7,868 nucleotides of DNA from B10-G9 sp964627755 (GTDB lineage Bacteria; Chloroflexota; Anaerolineae; Anaerolineales; UBA11858). Under the pieces are notes generated by a model. That model searched no databases and was not told the DNA's origin. It worked only from the letters and a program-made list of their open reading frames with translations. Numbering within the stretch: position 1 is the first letter of the stretch; each line of letters begins with the position of its first letter. The stretch covers positions 1 to 7,868 of the forward strand of contig CAZVIH010000001.1 in the NCBI GenBank assembly GCA_964627755.1. The letters are read 5' to 3'. Positions 6,030 to 7,868 of the stretch are shown in pieces. The translations under genes were made by a program, and so were the position numbers.

Positions 6030-6716
6030 TCATTCCCAATCGATCAGTTTATCCCGATTTAATATAGTGATCTTTCCCCGCTGGATATCAATCGCGCCCA
6101 CCCTTTCCAGCTCCTTCAGGGATCTGGCCACCACTTCGCGAACCGTACCAATGCGGGCCGCCATATCATCCTGGGTCAAACGAGTAGGACCGCTGCCTGC
6201 CAGTTGGGTTTCAGGAATTTCACGCAATAAGCGGGCCAGGCGAGCTGTCACAGTATAAAAGGACAGTTCTGCCACTTTGCCAACCAACATCCTTAAATTC
6301 TGCGATAAATTGATGATGATCTGCTGACAAGCCTGGGGGTGCTCCGCGATGACCTTGCGAAGCTCGTCTGCAGAAATTAGCCAGGTTCGAGTGCTGAGCA
6401 CCGCGCTGACATTCACCGGGTTTTCCTGTTGGTCGAAAACAGATACTTCATTAAAAGAATCCCCCTGAGCCAGGACATTTATGATCATTTCCCTGCCTGT
6501 GGAGGAATTTTTAAAGATCTTTACCCGGCCCGATTCGACGATATTCAAGCCCTGACAAGGCTGACCTTCAAGAATGATGCTTTCATCAGCATCATAGGCA
6601 ATCAGCCGGGTGTTTTCGGCCAGATGCCGCAGGATCTCGTCATTCAATCCAGATAAATACCGATTTTCTTTCAAAGCCTGGAATCTGACACTCATTGAGG
6701 AAGGTAATCTTTGCAT
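6030..6716 (-). CDS. CRP/FNR-family transcriptional regulator
   Basis: The 228-aa protein has a cyclic-nucleotide-binding-type beta-barrel (about 20-125), a long dimerisation helix (about 126-168) and a C-terminal winged helix-turn-helix (about 172-226). The recognition helix reads TVREVVARSLKEL. R193, E194 and R198 match R180, E181 and R185 of E. coli CRP, which read GTGA, and this predicts a TGTGA-N6-TCACA operator. The cAMP-contacting R-S/T-A of CRP is replaced by NVSA (102-105), so cAMP is an unlikely ligand. No N-terminal cysteine cluster of the FNR type is present; the only cysteines are C54 and C130. The signal may be heme-borne gas, redox or another small molecule, which cannot be settled here. 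The gene converges on the forward operon and diverges from the cytochrome c gene. A start at the second Met (residue 8) is possible; neither has a good ribosome site. Confidence 0.9.
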   Translation of the reverse strand: MQRLPSSMSVRFQALKENRYLSGLNDEILRHLAENTRLIAYDADESIILEGQPCQGLNIVESGRVKIFKNSSTGREMIINVLAQGDSFNEVSVFDQQENPVNVSAVLSTRTWLISADELRKVIAEHPQACQQIIINLSQNLRMLVGKVAELSFYTVTARLARLLREIPETQLAGSGPTRLTQDDMAARIGTVREVVARSLKELERVGAIDIQRGKITILNRDKLIDWE

Positions 6717-6882
6717 TAAAACTCGCTTATTTAGGGACAGTTCTATATAGATTATTGTACTTGAGATAGCGATAACAAAAAAACGTTATAGAATGATATA
6801 AAAAAATGGTTAACGTACTTATCGAAAGATCAATTTAGGGTATAGTAAGAATCAGGATTATTGGTATAGAAAGGAGTGTGAT
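6717..6882. promoter_or_regulatory. Divergent promoter region of regulator and cytochrome c gene
   Basis: This 166-base AT-rich gap must hold both promoters. On the plus strand TATAGT at 6841-6846 with TTATCG at 6819-6824 (16-base spacer) is a weak candidate for the cytochrome gene, and AAGGAG at 6871-6876 is its ribosome site. On the minus strand TTGTTA (6778-6773) and TAATCT (6754-6749), 18 bases apart, may serve the regulator. ATAAC (6772-6776) and GTTAT (6785-6789) form an inverted repeat, AACGT recurs at 6783 and 6812, and GTTAAC is at 6809-6814. No TGTGA-N6-TCACA site is present. These are candidates only. Confidence 0.35.
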
Positions 6883-7251
6883 ATGAACAAAAAATGGCTT
6901 TTCATTCTTATAGCAGGTGTAATGATTTTTACGCTCGCTGCCTGCGCAGGAACAACTTCAGATATCACAATACCCCCAAAGGAGGATACAGGCGCTGATA
7001 CCCCAGCGGACCAAAACGATCAAACAACCACGATTAACGCTGCCGATATCTTCGCACAGCGCTGTTCAGGATGTCACGGAGCAGACCGGGAAGGCGGAGG
7101 AGGCCCAGCTTTACTTCCGGGAGTCCTGACCAAAGATCCCTCTGCATATATAAATACAATTACAAACGGCTCAGGTTCTATGCCAGCCTGGGGAAGCCGA
7201 TTGTCAGCTGCTGAGATCAATGCGCTGGTTGAATTCATCCTCAGCAAATGA
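6883..7251 (+). CDS. Lipoprotein monoheme c-type cytochrome
   Basis: The 122-aa precursor has a lysine-flanked signal peptide with lipobox L-A-A-C21, so the mature protein is lipid-anchored on the outer face of the membrane. A Thr, Pro and Asp-rich linker (about 22-52) precedes a small class I cytochrome c domain with C61-S-G-C64-H65 as heme attachment site and M100 in SGSMPAW as the likely sixth ligand. The domain, about 70 residues, resembles the cytochrome c subunits and c5/c6-like carriers of oxidases. The ATG at 6883 has AAGGAG at 6871-6876. It is divergent from the CRP/FNR-family regulator, which may control it. It is the obvious electron-transfer partner for the oxidase-like protein at 1134-2675, although that pairing rests on proximity only. 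Confidence 0.9.
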   Translation: MNKKWLFILIAGVMIFTLAACAGTTSDITIPPKEDTGADTPADQNDQTTTINAADIFAQRCSGCHGADREGGGGPALLPGVLTKDPSAYINTITNGSGSMPAWGSRLSAAEINALVEFILSK

Positions 7252-7272
7252 ATGAGATATAATATTGCAGAA

Positions 7273-7302
7273 ACTTGTCGGTTGAATTTTCGTTATACAA
7301 GT
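7273..7302. repeat. Small inverted repeat ACTTGT-N18-ACAAGT
   Basis: Perfect 6-base arms at 7273-7278 and 7297-7302 flank TTGAAT in the 91-base gap before the DUF4870-like gene. There is no T-run, so it is not a terminator, and it could be an operator or chance. TATAAT at 7258-7263, just behind the cytochrome stop, is a possible -10 without a good -35. Confidence 0.25.
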
Positions 7303-7342
7303 AGAATTAACAAATAACAGAAATTATAAAAAGGAGACCCAA

Positions 7343-7696
7343 ATGACAGAAGAGATTATCAATGCCCCCAATGCTGATGTAGAAGTTAGCGACGATGATA
7401 AATTATGGGCCATGCTGAGCTGGATACCCTGGCTTGGTGTAGTGCTGGCTATAATTGCCCTATTGATAGAACCCCAGAAGGACCGGCCTTTTGTCCGTTT
7501 TCATGCCGTTCAATCGATTGGTGCCAATATAATCATCGGGATCTTAAGTGCGCTTCTGGTAATCACTATTGTATTGTCCTGCATCACTCCTCTACTGGGC
7601 CTGGTTACGATTTACCCGGCCATAAAAGCCTATCAGGGAGAATGGCTTGAGCTTCCCTGGCTGACCGAGTTCTGCAAAAAACAGGGCTGGATCTAG
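7343..7696 (+). CDS. Tic20/DUF4870-like small membrane protein
   Basis: The 117-aa protein begins with an acidic segment (about 1-19) and then shows the DUF4870/Tic20-like pattern: a first helix after DDDKLWAMLSWIPWLG (17-32), a loop with the typical F-V-R-F-H-A-V-Q-S (about 50-58), two further helices (about 60-95) and a short C-terminal amphipathic segment. Bacterial members are small membrane proteins of unknown function. AAGGAG at 7331-7336 fits the ATG at 7343. It probably has a promoter in the preceding gap. It may belong to the neighbouring genes only by position. The downstream region is disrupted by an IS3-family element just 34 bases after the stop. Confidence 0.8.
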   Translation: MTEEIINAPNADVEVSDDDKLWAMLSWIPWLGVVLAIIALLIEPQKDRPFVRFHAVQSIGANIIIGILSALLVITIVLSCITPLLGLVTIYPAIKAYQGEWLELPWLTEFCKKQGWI

Positions 7697-7708
7697 TCCT
7701 TAGGCAAT

Positions 7709-7726
7709 AAAAAAGACCCCGGAGAG
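7709..7726 (+). other. Left half of a terminator hairpin, apparently split by the IS3 insertion
   Basis: An A-run and GACCCCGGAGAG begin 12 bases after the stop of the DUF4870-like gene. This A-run followed by a GC-rich arm is the usual left arm of a bidirectional terminator (compare 5944-5956), but no complementary CTCCGGGGTC with T-run follows. The IS3-family end begins at 7731 instead. The missing arm is expected on the far side of the element. Confidence 0.55.
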
Positions 7727-7730
7727 AAAT

Positions 7731-7755
7731 TGGAGTGCACCCTGTAAACCGGACA
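7731..7755. repeat. Terminal inverted repeat of the IS3-family element
   Basis: The 25-base sequence begins TGGAGTGCACC and ends AACCGGACA. The TG start, CA end and the GTGCACC and CCGGACA blocks are typical of IS3-family ends. The partner repeat is not in the window, so the outer boundary at 7731 is inferred from the terminal TG. Confidence 0.6.
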
Positions 7756-7781
7756 AATAATTAACACCCCTCGTTGGGTAA

Positions 7782-7868
7782 TTATACAAACTGACGTCTG
7801 AATTCCAAAGGCGTCAGTTTTGTTTTCAACTGGATGCGGTCATGATTGTAGAAATGGATGTAATCTTC
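7782..7868 (-). CDS. IS3-family transposase (OrfB, integrase core), C-terminal fragment
   Basis: The 28 residues before the TAA (7784-7782, minus) include YIHFYNHDRIQLKTKLTPLE and end FRRQFV. This matches the C-terminal signature of IS3-family OrfB transposases (Y-I-x-(F/Y)-Y-N-x2-R-(I/P/L)-Q followed by L-x-P-x-(E)-(F/Y)-R), which follows the catalytic glutamate of the DDE core. The remainder lies right of the window. The gene is read toward the neighbouring DUF4870-like gene (convergent). Confidence 0.85.
   Translation of the reverse strand, partial: EDYIHFYNHDRIQLKTKLTPLEFRRQFV
7788..7826. terminator. Terminator-like hairpin inside the transposase end
   Basis: AAACTGACG (7788-7796) pairs perfectly with CGTCAGTTT (7812-7820) around a 15-base loop, with TTTTGTTTT at 7818-7826 on the plus strand. 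It overlaps the last codons of the IS3 transposase. It could stop plus-strand transcripts entering the IS from the DUF4870-like gene, or end the transposase message. Confidence 0.45.

Larger units (their letters stand above)
7731..7868 (-). mobile_element. IS3-family insertion sequence, transposase-distal end (partial)
   Basis: The element enters the window from the right. It contains the end of a minus-strand transposase and, 26 bases beyond its stop, a TG...CA-bounded terminal repeat at 7731-7755. The rest, including the other end and target duplication, lies outside the window. Confidence 0.75.

Noticed and set aside
1..7868. CRISPR arrays, tRNA or rRNA genes
   Set aside because: No regularly spaced direct repeats, cloverleaf candidates or rRNA-like segments were seen on either strand.

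Overview
This 7.9 kb window is a compact membrane and respiratory gene block lying between two insertion-sequence remnants. The left edge (1-141) is the end of an IS256-family element. The right edge (7731-7868) is the end of an IS3-family element on the minus strand. Base composition is moderate and Shine-Dalgarno sites are mostly AAGGAG. The set of heme-copper-oxidase-like, heme O synthase, lipoprotein cytochrome c and hypothetical membrane genes is reminiscent of Chloroflexota (Anaerolineae-like bacteria). That assignment is a low-confidence impression, not a phylogenetic result.

Layout. An AT-rich 254-base leader carries a textbook CRP/FNR-family operator at 289-304, followed by a probable -10. 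It drives a single 209-aa polytopic membrane protein (396-1025) that ends at a strong terminator (1062-1100). A second promoter directly behind this terminator serves five genes read the same way. They are a 12-helix heme-copper-oxidase subunit I-like protein (1134-2675), a SUMF1-fold lipoprotein overlapping it by 4 bases (2672-3628), a UbiA-family heme O synthase-like farnesyltransferase (3699-4574), a 201-aa paralogue of the first membrane protein (4578-5183), and an unrecognised six-helix membrane protein (5244-5909). A bidirectional terminator (5944-5988) separates them from a convergent CRP/FNR-family regulator (6030-6716, minus). A lipoprotein monoheme cytochrome c (6883-7251) is divergent from the regulator. 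A Tic20/DUF4870-like small membrane protein (7343-7696) follows, and an IS3 element has landed in what looks like its terminator.

How the genes may work together. The cytochrome c, anchored outside the membrane, could donate or accept electrons for the oxidase-like protein. The farnesyltransferase could supply heme O. The SUMF1-like lipoprotein lacks the catalytic cysteines of formylglycine-generating enzyme and may be an assembly or structural partner, as NirV is thought to be near nitrite reductases. The regulator carries the R-E-x3-R recognition helix of E. coli CRP and the only perfect TGTGA-N6-TCACA site lies before the first gene, so the locus may contain its own control circuit. No subunit II with Cu_A and no subunit III is present.

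The most interesting element is the oxidase-like protein. It has the 12-helix, three-fold-repeat layout of heme-copper oxidases and the helix II and helix X histidines, but it lacks the paired copper-ligand histidines of helix VII and the Tyr or Glu partner expected in helix VI. With the two paralogous membrane proteins around it, this may be a variant heme-protein complex that has not been described.
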